DNA from: Sphingomonas sp. PP-CE-3A-406
Lineage (GTDB): Bacteria; Pseudomonadota; Alphaproteobacteria; Sphingomonadales; Sphingomonadaceae
Length of the DNA stretch: 64,000 nucleotides
Reading direction: 5' to 3'
NCBI RefSeq assembly: GCF_003688625.1
Contig: NZ_RCWY01000001.1
Location: 248,001 to 312,000 of the forward strand
The notes under the pieces were generated by a model. That model worked only from the letters and a program-made list of their open reading frames with translations, was not told where the DNA came from and searched no databases. The translations under genes and the position numbers were made by a program. Every line of letters begins with the position of its first letter. Position 1 is the stretch's first letter. Shown here in pieces: positions 32,776-41,715 of the stretch.

Positions 32776-35433
32776 TCAGTATTTCACGCGGAGGCGGGCG
32801 TAATAGAGGCCGCCGTTGAAGCCGAACGGTCCACCGTTACGCGCATAGACCTGACCGTCGGACGATCCTCCGGTCAGCGGATAGATCGGGGTCGACACCG
32901 ACGACAGCTTGTCGGGACGTTCGTCGAGCAGGTTCTGCGCGCCGAGCGTCAGCGTGTAGTTCTTGGCGAAGGTATAGCTGACGTCGAGATCGGTGGTGAA
33001 CTTGCCGCCGAAACGTTGCGCCACGGGGTTGGAGGCCGATACGTAATCCTGCGCGCTCAGCCACCAGCTGTAATAGTTTTCGCGGACATTGATGCTGACG
33101 CCGTCGAGCGACCAGTTGGTGGTGAAGACCACGCGGTGGTTCGGCGCCAGATGCTCGGCGTCGAGAATCTGGTTGGGCCCGATCACCTGCGGATCGTATT
33201 TGGTGACGGTGCTCTTGTTGTAGTTGTAGGCGAGCGTCAGGTTGACCGCCGCCTCGTCGAGCGTCGTGCGGTAGGTGCCGACCACGTCGACGCCCCGCGT
33301 GCGCGTGTCGAAGCCGTTGGTGAAGTAATTCACCTGGCCGTTGACGCCGACCGCCAGCAGTGCGGGCTGTGCCGCGAGATCGGCGGCCGACACGATGAAG
33401 TTCTGCGTGATGCCGATCCGGTTGCGCACGCTGATGCTGTAGCCGTCGACGGTCAGCGTCAGGTTCTTCACCGGATTGAGGATAAAGCCGATGCCATAGT
33501 TGGTCGACTTTTCGGGCTTGAGCGCATCGGCCCCGAAATATTGCGCGATCGCGGTGCTGACCGGGTAGGTGCCGCTCTGGACGGCGTTGCCGCCGACGAA
33601 CGCAGTGGTGATGATCGCGTTGTTCGACTGGCCCGGCGAAGGCGCGTGGAACCCGGTACCGACCGTGCCGCGCAGCGAGAATGCGTCGGCGAACTTGTAG
33701 ATCGCGTTGAACTTGCCGACCACCGCGCCGCCGAACGAGTCGTAGTGCTCGTAGCGTCCGGCCGCGCCGACGCTGAGCGCGGTCGTGAGATCGGTCTCGA
33801 CGTTGACGTAGGCACCATAGCTCTTCTGGCTGTAACGGCCGGCGGCTTCGGGGCTGGTCCCGGCATAGCCGCTGGCGCCGACGCCTTGCGCGCTCGACGT
33901 TCCGGAGAAGCTGTAAACGCCGGGTGCGGTCTGCGTGTAGAGTTGCTGCGCGACCGAATAAGGGCCGGCGGCATAGGATTGCAGATCGCCGACGGTCTGC
34001 TCGTAGGTTTCCTTGCGGAATTCGGCGCCGCCCGCGATCGTCAGCGGGCTCGGCAACCCGACTTCCAACGGGTAGCTGAGATCGAGGTTGGCGTCGGCCT
34101 CTTCCTGGATCAGCTCGCCGAACGTGAAGCTCGTCTGCGTCTGCGGGCCGTAGGAGGCGTTGAGCGAATCGTACATCGACAGCGTCAGCGTATTGCGGCT
34201 GAGCGAGCCTGACAGATCGTATTTCAGGCCGCCCGCGATTTCGCCCTTATAGCCTAGCGTCCCGTAAAGCTCCTTGGTCACGCCGACGAAGCGCGGCGTG
34301 AAGCCCGCCGGGTAGAGCGAGCTGTAGCGGAACGTGTTGCCGTCACGGACGAAGCCGCCGGCGGGGCAGGTCGCGCTGCCGGTCGGGCAGGCGGTCAGGA
34401 AGAAGGTGTTGTTGAACAGCGCGTTGGCGCTTTGCGTGCGGGTGACGCCATCGGTGTCGACTGCGGTGCTGGTGACCGAGGCGCGATAGTTGAAGCTCTG
34501 GTCCGCCTTGCTGCGCGCGAAGTTGCCGAAGAAATAGAGCTTGCTGTCGCTTGTGACGTCGATCGCCGAATTGACCACGAATTTATAGCCGTGCGACGGC
34601 GACGAACCCCAGATCTGCGCGGGGAGCGGGTAGTTGGGAAGTTGCGACGCCGAGCCAGGATTGGCGATCGCATAGTTGGCGGCGGAGGGTCGCTGCGCAC
34701 CGCGGCTGGTCTGACCGTCGTCGTTATACTCGCCGGTGACGTTGATGAACCCGATCTTGCCGAGCGCGACGCCGGCGTTCGCGGCGATCTGATAGCTCTT
34801 ACCGTCGCCGGCGTAATATTCGCCGTAGCGAGCGACCATTTCGAGGCCGGATACTTCCTTCAGGCCGTAGTTGAGGACGCCCGCGATCGCATCCGAGCCA
34901 TATTGCGCGGTGGCGCCTTCGCGAAGGATCTGGAGGCTGCCGATCGCGAGCGAGGGGATCGCGGAGATGTCCGCGCCCTGCGAGCCGCGGCCAAGCCCGG
35001 TGTCGCTGCCGCCATAGACCTGGACGAGCGCGGACCGGTTGTAGCGTTTGCCGTTGATCATCACGAGCACCTGATCGGCGGGCAGGCCGCGGAGCGACGG
35101 CGAACGGACGAAGGTCGAGGCGTCGGAGATCGAGTTCTGGCCGACGTAGAAGGACGGCACGATGCTCTTCAGCGTGTCGAGCATGTTGGCGGAGGGCTGC
35201 GCGGCCAGTTCGGCCGAACTGATGACGTCGACCGGCGATGCCGAATCTGCGAGTGTTCGATCGGTGCGGCGCGTTCCGAGAATGACGATATCGCTGCCGG
35301 CTTCTTGTGGCGCAGTCTCTATTGCTGATGCTGCCGGGGAAGATGCTTCGGAATTGGTCTGCGCGGCTGCCGCGGCAGTTCCTGAGAGGAATGCCGCCGC
35401 CAACGCCAAAGTCGAGCTCGTATAGTTGATCAT
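32776..35433 (-). CDS. TonB-dependent receptor
   Basis: An 885-residue outer-membrane receptor with signal peptide ending near AAAAAQ (about residue 25), TonB-box-like SDIVILGTRR, plug (LDTLKSIVPSFYVG, SPSLRGLPADQVLVMINGKRYN, IGSLQILREGATAQYGSDAIAGVLNYGL) and a barrel ending ARLRVKY. The plug is similar in style to the receptor at 29324. It is divergent from the sugar operon at 35901, with 467 bases between. The LacI-type sites there are nearer the sugar operon, so membership in the sugar regulon is uncertain. Confidence 0.9.
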   Translation of the reverse strand: MINYTSSTLALAAAFLSGTAAAAAQTNSEASSPAASAIETAPQEAGSDIVILGTRRTDRTLADSASPVDVISSAELAAQPSANMLDTLKSIVPSFYVGQNSISDASTFVRSPSLRGLPADQVLVMINGKRYNRSALVQVYGGSDTGLGRGSQGADISAIPSLAIGSLQILREGATAQYGSDAIAGVLNYGLKEVSGLEMVARYGEYYAGDGKSYQIAANAGVALGKIGFINVTGEYNDDGQTSRGAQRPSAANYAIANPGSASQLPNYPLPAQIWGSSPSHGYKFVVNSAIDVTSDSKLYFFGNFARSKADQSFNYRASVTSTAVDTDGVTRTQSANALFNNTFFLTACPTGSATCPAGGFVRDGNTFRYSSLYPAGFTPRFVGVTKELYGTLGYKGEIAGGLKYDLSGSLSRNTLTLSMYDSLNASYGPQTQTSFTFGELIQEEADANLDLSYPLEVGLPSPLTIAGGAEFRKETYEQTVGDLQSYAAGPYSVAQQLYTQTAPGVYSFSGTSSAQGVGASGYAGTSPEAAGRYSQKSYGAYVNVETDLTTALSVGAAGRYEHYDSFGGAVVGKFNAIYKFADAFSLRGTVGTGFHAPSPGQSNNAIITTAFVGGNAVQSGTYPVSTAIAQYFGADALKPEKSTNYGIGFILNPVKNLTLTVDGYSISVRNRIGITQNFIVSAADLAAQPALLAVGVNGQVNYFTNGFDTRTRGVDVVGTYRTTLDEAAVNLTLAYNYNKSTVTKYDPQVIGPNQILDAEHLAPNHRVVFTTNWSLDGVSINVRENYYSWWLSAQDYVSASNPVAQRFGGKFTTDLDVSYTFAKNYTLTLGAQNLLDERPDKLSSVSTPIYPLTGGSSDGQVYARNGGPFGFNGGLYYARLRVKY

Positions 35434-35707
35434 CCTAGGCCCCTTTCAAAGTGAGACTCTCAGGATCCTTCCCCTAAAATCGCGTATCGGGCCGTCTTTT
35501 GAAGACGTGTTCACGAGACGCGCTATTCTCGGTGCGATGATCGACGGCGATGTTGGGTGAGCTGCTTAAAATTACGTGTCGATGATTCCTGTATATGCGA
35601 TTTCGACGCACCATCCCGCGCCGATCGATCAGCGAATCTTGACGATGCTTGTCGCTCCCCAACGACAAGTCGCCACATCGTTTGCGCTCTGGCAATGCAA
35701 AATTTCA

Positions 35708-35724
35708 AAAACTGAAACAGTTTT
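35708..35724. promoter_or_regulatory. AT-rich perfect palindrome
   Basis: AAAACTG (35708-35714) and CAGTTTT (35718-35724) are perfect inverted arms around AAA. It lies in the divergent region between a receptor and the sugar operon, 24 bases before the first LacI-type site. A second regulator's operator is the likely reading; a T-rich stretch after it also allows a weak terminator. Confidence 0.35.
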
Positions 35725-35747
35725 GTCGTTTTGTTGTAAAATTGCCG

Positions 35748-35822
35748 CAATCGATTTGACCGGGCCACGCGGGCGAAATTCGGTCGATAGGGCGCAATCT
35801 GCGCAGCCATTGCAATCGATTG
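35748..35822 (+). promoter_or_regulatory. Operator pair for LacI-family regulator before sugar operon
   Basis: CAATCGATTT (35748-35757, one mismatch) and CAATCGATTG (35813-35822, perfect palindrome) lie 143 and 78 bases before the symporter start. The same palindrome occurs twice before the receptor at 41716 and the LacI gene. LacI-family proteins bind palindromes with a central CG like this. The first copy overlaps a TTGACC that could be a -35 element. The rest of the 35434-35900 gap shows no gene. Confidence 0.65.
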
Positions 35823-35900
35823 TTGCTTTTCGAGGCGACCGTTGTAGGGTCGTCTCCGATCCCGCGCAGACGGGCTTTTCGCCAATGAGGATGGCCCGTC

Positions 35901-37244
35901 ATGCGACTACCCGACAGCAAGCCGCATCTTTCGCTGCCCCGCATCCTCGAGATGAATCTGGGGTTCCTTGGACTGCAGTTCAGCTTTGGCCTGCAGCAGG
36001 GCAACATGGCGCCGATCTACAGCTATCTCGGCGCGTCGGAGGCGTCGTTGCCGTTGCTCCAGCTTGCCGGGCCGATGACCGGGCTGCTGATCCAGCCGCT
36101 GATCGGTGCACTCAGCGACCGGACGGATTCGCGCTGGGGCCGGCGGACGCCGTATTTCCTGTTCGGCGCGGTGCTGTGCGCGCTCGGGCTGTTCTTCATG
36201 CCGCTCAGCCATTCGATCCTGATGGCGGTATCGATGTTGTGGATCCTCGATGCGGGCAACAACATCACGATGGAGCCGTACCGCGCGTATGTCTCGGACC
36301 GCCTGAACGAGGACCAGCACGAGATCGGCTTCCTGACGCAGAGCGCGTTCACCGGGCTCGCGCAGATGCTCGCGTTCCTGACGCCGTCGCTGCTGGTGTG
36401 GGCAGGGATGAACCAGGATTGGGTCGACACGCACAACATCCCGTACACTGCACGGATCGCGTTCATGGTCGGCGCGGTGCTGTCGTTCTCGACCATTCTC
36501 TGGTCGATCAAGCGCGTTCCCGAACTGCCGCTGTCGCCTGCCGAGCGCGCGGCGATCGCCGCTAAGCCCAAGGGGTTCGCCGCAACGCTGAAGGAGATCG
36601 GTTCGGCGATCCGCGACATGCCGCCGGCGATGCGCAAGCTCGCGCTGATGAGCCTGTTCCAGTGGTACGCGATGGCGGGGTATTGGGGGTATGTGATCTA
36701 TTCGATCGGCCGCTCGGTATACGGGACCGACGTGCCGACCTCGTCGGGTTTCCACTCCGCGGTGCTGACGAACGGCGAGATGGCGGCGTTCTACAACGGC
36801 GTCGCGTTCGTCGCGGCGTTCGCGATGGTGCCGCTGGCGAAGCGGCTGGGCGCGGCGAGCCTGCATGCGCTGTGCCTCGTGCTGGCCGGGGTCGGCATGC
36901 TCTGGCTGCCACATATCGAGAGTAAGGCGCTGCTGTTCATACCCGCGATCGGCATCGGCATCGGCTGGGCCAGCATCATGGGCAACCCGTACGTGATCCT
37001 TGCCGGCGCGATCCCGGCCGAGCGGACCGGTGTCTACATGGGCATTTTCAATATGATGATCGTCATCCCGATGCTGCTGATCGCAGCGACCTTGCCGTTC
37101 TATTACGGGCCGTTGATGCACGGCGATCCGCGCAACGTGCTGACGCTGTGCGGGATCCTGATGTTCTGCGCGGCAGCGGCGGTATGGACCGTGCGCGAGC
37201 GCAATGCCGAAGGGCTTACGGTCGGGGCGACGCAGCATGACTGA
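35901..37244 (+). CDS. MFS sugar symporter, GPH/SUC type
   Basis: A 447-residue membrane protein with about 12 helices. The GPH-like features are ILEMNLGFLGLQFSFGLQQGNMAPIY at the N-terminus, then LIGALSDRTDSRWGRRTPY between helices 2 and 3, and LDAGNNITMEPYRAYVSD, as in sucrose/maltose-proton symporters. It would carry an oligosaccharide such as sucrose or raffinose from periplasm to cytoplasm, after a TonB receptor has brought it through the outer membrane. A GAGGATGG site precedes ATG. It overlaps the alpha-galactosidase gene by 8 bases and sits behind the LacI-type operators. Confidence 0.85.
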   Translation: MRLPDSKPHLSLPRILEMNLGFLGLQFSFGLQQGNMAPIYSYLGASEASLPLLQLAGPMTGLLIQPLIGALSDRTDSRWGRRTPYFLFGAVLCALGLFFMPLSHSILMAVSMLWILDAGNNITMEPYRAYVSDRLNEDQHEIGFLTQSAFTGLAQMLAFLTPSLLVWAGMNQDWVDTHNIPYTARIAFMVGAVLSFSTILWSIKRVPELPLSPAERAAIAAKPKGFAATLKEIGSAIRDMPPAMRKLALMSLFQWYAMAGYWGYVIYSIGRSVYGTDVPTSSGFHSAVLTNGEMAAFYNGVAFVAAFAMVPLAKRLGAASLHALCLVLAGVGMLWLPHIESKALLFIPAIGIGIGWASIMGNPYVILAGAIPAERTGVYMGIFNMMIVIPMLLIAATLPFYYGPLMHGDPRNVLTLCGILMFCAAAAVWTVRERNAEGLTVGATQHD

Positions 37245-39354
37245 GCCGATGATCACGCTGACCGGCAGCACCATGAGTGCGGTGATCGAGCCTCGTGGCG
37301 ACGCCCCGCCGGTCTGGCGCTGGTGGGGGGGGACGGTCGATGCTCGCGGCTTGCCCTCGCTGGCCGATACGCGCCCGGCGGCGTCCTTCTCGCTCGATAT
37401 CGACCAGCCGTTACCGGTGGTGCCGACGTTCGGCAGCGGCTGGTTCGGCCCGCCTGCGCTCCGCGCGCACCGTGATGGTCGGCATTTCGCGCAGTGGTTC
37501 GAGACCGTGTCGATCGAAACCGGCGACTATGGCCTGACGGTCACGCTGATCGATCGCACGTCGCGGCTGACGTTGGTCCAGCGGATTGCCGTCGCTGGCG
37601 ACCTGCTGACGCTGTCGGCCGAGGTGGTCAACGACGGCGAGGACGTGCTCGAGATCGAATGGCTCGCCGCGGGTACGCTGCCGCTGCCGGGCGATTGCGC
37701 GCAGATCCACAGCTTCACCGGGCGGCACAATGCCGAATTCGTGCCGCAGACCGAACCGATGCCGGCGCAGGGTTGGGTGCGCGAGAACCGCCGGGGGCTT
37801 ACCGGGCATGCCGGGCCACCCGGACTGTTCGTGAGCGGTCCGGCGAGCGGCTGGCATGGTGGGTGCGTCCATGCTGCTCAGCTCGCCTGGTCGGGCAATC
37901 ACCGGCTCGCGGTCGAGCGCGACGACGACGGGGTCTGGGTGTTGCAGATGGGCGAGGCGCTCGCACCGGGCGAGATGCGGCTGCGGCCCGGCGACCGCTA
38001 TGCGACGCCCGAGATGCTGGCGACCTGTTCGGGCGAGGGGCTGAACGGCGCGATGCAGGCGTTCCATGCCGCGATCCGTGCGCGCGCGCCGTGGCCCGCG
38101 GGGGGCATGCGACCGCGTCCGGTTCACGTGAATAGCTGGGAAGGGTTCTATTTCGATCACGACGAGGCTGCGCTGATGGCGCTCGCCGACCGCTCCGCCG
38201 CGCTTGGCGTGGAGCGGTTCGTGCTCGACGATGGCTGGTTCAAGGGACGCGACGACGACACGGCTGCGCTTGGCGACTGGGTGCCGGACCTCGCCAAATA
38301 TCCGCGCGGTTTGGGGCCGCTCGCCGCGCATGTCATCGGGCTCGGCATGGAATTCGGGCTGTGGGTCGAGCCGGAGATGGTCAATCCCGACAGCGATCTC
38401 GCGCGGGCGCATCCCGACTGGGGGCTGCATCTGAACGGCGTGCCGCAGCATAGTTCGCGCAACCAGCTGGTGCTCGATCTCGGGCGCGAGGATGTCCGCG
38501 ACTATCTGTTCGCGCGGCTCGATGCGCTGCTGACCGAATTGCCGATCGCGTATCTGAAATGGGACCACAACCGGGATCTCGCGGTTGCCGGCGGCGCCGA
38601 TGGTCGTGCCGGCAATCACGCGCAGGTTCGCGGCGCCTATGCCTTGTTCGACCGGCTCGCGGCGGCCCATCCGGCGCTGGAAATCGAGGCGTGTGCGGGT
38701 GGTGGCGGGCGGATCGACGCGGGGATCGCCGCGCGGACGCACCGGTTCTGGACGAGCGACTGTATCGACGCGGTCAGCCGGGTGCGGATGCAGCGCGGCT
38801 TCCTTCACTTCATGCCGCCCGAGATGATGGGCGCGCATGTCGGCGCCAGCCCGGCGCATTCAACCGGTCGCAGCCAGGGCATGGCGTTCCGTGCCGCGGT
38901 CGCGCTGCCGGGACATTTTGGCGTCGAACTCGATCCCGCGACTATGCCGAAGACGGACGCTGCGACGCTCGCGGCCGGGATCGCGCGATACAAGGCGTTG
39001 CGCGATCGGCTGCATCAGGGCCGCGTCTGGCTGGGGGAGGGGCCGGACGGCCTCGTCTGGCAGGCGCATGGCGAGCCCGACGACCTGATCCTCCAGGTCA
39101 CGCGCGTCGAACCGACCACCGTGCGCCGGCCGCCTGCGATCGTCTTGCCGATGCTCGCCGGGTGTGGTGCGCTCCGCGTCCACCTGCTCGACCTCGCTAC
39201 CGAGGCGGGGCATCCCGCGCCCGATGCGCCCGTGTTCGCCGCGATGCGCGACGGCGGCGTGGTCTATTCGGGCGACTGGCTCGCACAGGCCGGGCTGCCG
39301 ACGCCGGCCATGAAGGCCGAAAGCGCCGCGCTGTTCCGGATCGAAGCTGCGTGA
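37237..39354 (+). CDS. Alpha-galactosidase, GH36
   Basis: A 705-residue enzyme of glycoside hydrolase family 36. An N-terminal beta-sandwich (about 1-310) precedes a TIM barrel. YLKWDHNRD holds the nucleophile D443; FWTSDCIDAVSR holds the acid/base, probably D508. The substrate loop FGLWVEPEMVNPDSDL is also typical. It removes terminal alpha-1,6-galactose from raffinose, stachyose or melibiose. No signal peptide, so it acts in the cytoplasm on sugar brought in by the symporter. ATG 37237 overlaps the symporter stop. The next gene is a sucrose-acting GH68 enzyme, which fits raffinose split to galactose and sucrose, then sucrose cleaved. Confidence 0.9.
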   Translation: MTEPMITLTGSTMSAVIEPRGDAPPVWRWWGGTVDARGLPSLADTRPAASFSLDIDQPLPVVPTFGSGWFGPPALRAHRDGRHFAQWFETVSIETGDYGLTVTLIDRTSRLTLVQRIAVAGDLLTLSAEVVNDGEDVLEIEWLAAGTLPLPGDCAQIHSFTGRHNAEFVPQTEPMPAQGWVRENRRGLTGHAGPPGLFVSGPASGWHGGCVHAAQLAWSGNHRLAVERDDDGVWVLQMGEALAPGEMRLRPGDRYATPEMLATCSGEGLNGAMQAFHAAIRARAPWPAGGMRPRPVHVNSWEGFYFDHDEAALMALADRSAALGVERFVLDDGWFKGRDDDTAALGDWVPDLAKYPRGLGPLAAHVIGLGMEFGLWVEPEMVNPDSDLARAHPDWGLHLNGVPQHSSRNQLVLDLGREDVRDYLFARLDALLTELPIAYLKWDHNRDLAVAGGADGRAGNHAQVRGAYALFDRLAAAHPALEIEACAGGGGRIDAGIAARTHRFWTSDCIDAVSRVRMQRGFLHFMPPEMMGAHVGASPAHSTGRSQGMAFRAAVALPGHFGVELDPATMPKTDAATLAAGIARYKALRDRLHQGRVWLGEGPDGLVWQAHGEPDDLILQVTRVEPTTVRRPPAIVLPMLAGCGALRVHLLDLATEAGHPAPDAPVFAAMRDGGVVYSGDWLAQAGLPTPAMKAESAALFRIEAA

Positions 39355-39402
39355 TCACCGCCCCGACCCGCTCCTCATTTCGTTTCTGACGCCAGGATAA
39401 CC

Positions 39403-40581
39403 ATGCCCGCCATTACCCATTGGTCCGCCGAGATGCTCGGTCGGATCGCCGACCAGTCCGACGCCGAGCTTCCCGTCATCATCGCCGCCGACGTCGTGCC
39501 GGTGGTCGCCGACCACGACGTGTGGGACATGTGGCAGATCGCCTATGCCGATGGCCGCACCGCGTTCATCGATGGCCGCAGCTGGTGGTTCTTCCTCGCG
39601 ACGCCCAAGTTCGACGACCCGGACGATCGCCATGACGCGGCGCGGATCCGCTTGACCAGCCACGGCGCCGATGGTTGGCGCGATCACGGCGAGACGTTCC
39701 CGGACGGGTTTACGCCGGGCAGTCGCGAATGGTCGGGGTCGGCCGTGCTCGGCGAGGACGATGAAACGCTGACGATGTATTTCACCGCGTCGGGACGACG
39801 TGGCGGTCCGCGCACCTTCGAGCAGCGACTGTTCGAAACGCAGGGACGGTTCGTCGACGGCATGACGCTCGACTGGAGCGAACCGGTCGAATCCATCGCC
39901 GCCGATGGCGCACATTATCGACGTGCGGATCAGGTCGAAGGCGTCGATGGCCGGATCAAGGGTTTCCGCGACCCCGCCTATTTCCGTGATCCCGCCGACG
40001 GGGCCGAATATCTCCTGTTCGCCGGTTCGGCAGGCTGGCTCGACGCGGTCGACGACGGTGTGATCGGCGTGGCGTTGCGCCGCGCCGGTGACACGCACTG
40101 GACGATCGCTCCGCCGCTGGTCGAATCGATCGGCGTGAACAGCGAACTCGAGCGACCGCACATCGTGTTGCACGGCGGCCTCTATTATCTGTTCTGGTCG
40201 ACCCAGGCGAAGCGGTTCGCGCCCGGCATCGTCGCGCCGACCGGGTTGTACGGCATGGTCGCCGATACGATGGCGGGGCCGTGGCGCTCGCTCAACGGAT
40301 CGGGACTGGTCGCAGCAAACCCGGCAGCCGAGCCGTTCCAGGCCTATTGCTGGTGGGTGACGGGCGAGCTCGACGTCATCAGCTTCGTCGATTTCTGGGG
40401 TCTCAAGGGCGCCGCGCCGGATACACCCGAGCGTCGCCGTGCGCATTTCGGCGGCACCGCCGCGCCGTGGTTCCGCCTTCTACTCGACGGAGACCATGCG
40501 TCTATTCAGGTAGAGTCGCGCTCCACGAGCACCGGCACCATCTCGACCGACGGTGAATCCTCGCCCGCCAGCCGGGCGTAG
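39403..40581 (+). CDS. GH68 sucrose-cleaving enzyme (invertase or levansucrase type)
   Basis: A 392-residue five-bladed beta-propeller enzyme. The catalytic triad is visible: D42 in VWDMW (nucleophile), D190 in GFRDP (transition-state stabiliser) and E250 in ELERPHIV (acid/base), with EWSGSA and YLFWSTQ between. GH68 enzymes split sucrose or move its fructose onto water or fructan. No signal peptide, so in this operon it most likely works as an intracellular invertase. The last about 25 residues (from HASIQVES) lie in DNA that is also the antisense end of the lacI-type gene, and are unlike the family; they may be a read-through tail. Confidence 0.87.
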   Translation: MPAITHWSAEMLGRIADQSDAELPVIIAADVVPVVADHDVWDMWQIAYADGRTAFIDGRSWWFFLATPKFDDPDDRHDAARIRLTSHGADGWRDHGETFPDGFTPGSREWSGSAVLGEDDETLTMYFTASGRRGGPRTFEQRLFETQGRFVDGMTLDWSEPVESIAADGAHYRRADQVEGVDGRIKGFRDPAYFRDPADGAEYLLFAGSAGWLDAVDDGVIGVALRRAGDTHWTIAPPLVESIGVNSELERPHIVLHGGLYYLFWSTQAKRFAPGIVAPTGLYGMVADTMAGPWRSLNGSGLVAANPAAEPFQAYCWWVTGELDVISFVDFWGLKGAAPDTPERRRAHFGGTAAPWFRLLLDGDHASIQVESRSTSTGTISTDGESSPASRA

Positions 40582-41594
40582 AGCGCGGCGACCATCGCCT
40601 TCGCGCCGGCAGCGATGTCCTGGCGGATCGTCGTCAGCCGCGGCACGGTCTGCCCGGCGAGCGGAAGGTCGTCGAACCCGACCACGCCGATCGCGTCGGG
40701 GACCGACAGGCCGTGATCGGCGAGCACGCGCAACGCGTTCATCGCGATCACGTCCGACGCGCACGCCAGCCCGTCGATGTCGCGGCCGATCCGCGCGACA
40801 TGCGCGGCGATCTCGTGCTCCATCACGTCCGAAGCGAGATGCGTGTCGAGCTGGAGGGGAGGGGGCAGCCCTGCCGCGGCGGTCGCGGCGACGACGCCCT
40901 CATAGCGCTGACGGATTTCAGGCGTGCGCACCTCGCCGAGGAACGCGAGGCGGCGTTTGCCGCGCGCGATCAGATGTTCGCCTGCCATGCGCCCACCGCC
41001 GACATTGTCGGTACCGATCGCGCAGTGGACCTGGCCATCCCAGTGGCTGCCCCACGCGACCAGCGGGCGGTATTGCCCTGCAACGCGCTCGATCGCGTCG
41101 AACTGCGTCGACTGGCCGATCACCAGAACGCCGTCGAGCATCCCCGAATCGACGATCGCCTCAAGCCAATCCTCGGCATCGGGAATGATCCGGGACAGCA
41201 TCACATCATACCCGTTTTCGGTCAGCGCATCAGCGAGATGGCCGAGCATCGTCATGAAGAACGGGTCGGAGATGTGCTGGCGGCGTTCGTGGCCGAGCGG
41301 CACGACCACGCCGATCACGCCGGTGCGCTGCGTTCGCAGGCGGCGCGCCATCTGGTTCGGACGGAAGTCGTGTTCCGCCGCGAGCGCCTGGATCCGTGCC
41401 CGCGTCTCGGCATTGACCAGCGATTTGCCCGCCAGCGCGCGCGATACCGTCCCCGCCGACACACCTGCCAGCTTGGCGAGTTCGGCGATGTTGCGCACCC
41501 GCCGTCCCGTCCTGCCCAGTCCCTCGTCCATCGCTCGTTCCGCTCGGTTGATCGCGTGCCTTGTCGGGCGCGTACCATGTTCCGTCAACATCAT
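40506..41594 (-). CDS. LacI-family transcriptional regulator of the sugar module
   Basis: A 362-residue regulator. The helix-turn-helix is at about 34-55 (IAELAKLAGVSAGTVSRALAG), then the hinge with RPNQMARRLRT, then a periplasmic-binding-protein-like sugar domain (GVIGVVVPL to the C-terminus). It is divergent from the receptor at 41716; two perfect copies of CAATCGATTG lie 16-49 bases before its start, so it likely represses itself, the receptor and, through the sites at 35748-35822, the symporter-GH36-GH68 operon. The first 30 residues are longer than usual; ATG at 41531 is an alternative start. Its 3' end overlaps the GH68 gene on the other strand by 76 bases. Confidence 0.88.
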   Translation of the reverse strand: MMLTEHGTRPTRHAINRAERAMDEGLGRTGRRVRNIAELAKLAGVSAGTVSRALAGKSLVNAETRARIQALAAEHDFRPNQMARRLRTQRTGVIGVVVPLGHERRQHISDPFFMTMLGHLADALTENGYDVMLSRIIPDAEDWLEAIVDSGMLDGVLVIGQSTQFDAIERVAGQYRPLVAWGSHWDGQVHCAIGTDNVGGGRMAGEHLIARGKRRLAFLGEVRTPEIRQRYEGVVAATAAAGLPPPLQLDTHLASDVMEHEIAAHVARIGRDIDGLACASDVIAMNALRVLADHGLSVPDAIGVVGFDDLPLAGQTVPRLTTIRQDIAAGAKAMVAALYARLAGEDSPSVEMVPVLVERDST

Positions 41595-41609
41595 CGCAAA
41601 AACCTCAAC

Positions 41610-41643
41610 AATCGATTGCGAAATGACTGTTGCAATCGATTGT
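41610..41643. promoter_or_regulatory. Tandem LacI-type operators between regulator and receptor
   Basis: Two perfect CAATCGATTG palindromes at 41610-41619 and 41634-41643, centres 24 bases apart, in the 121-base gap between the divergent regulator (start 41594) and receptor (start 41716). The flanks CAA...  and TTG extend the symmetry on one side each. The same motif is before the sugar operon at 35813. Confidence 0.75.
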
Positions 41644-41715
41644 AAGTGGTTTTAGAGGGCGATTATCGAGCGGCTCGGAGAAGGTCGCGTCATTATCCCA
41701 AGGAGGGGACCGATC

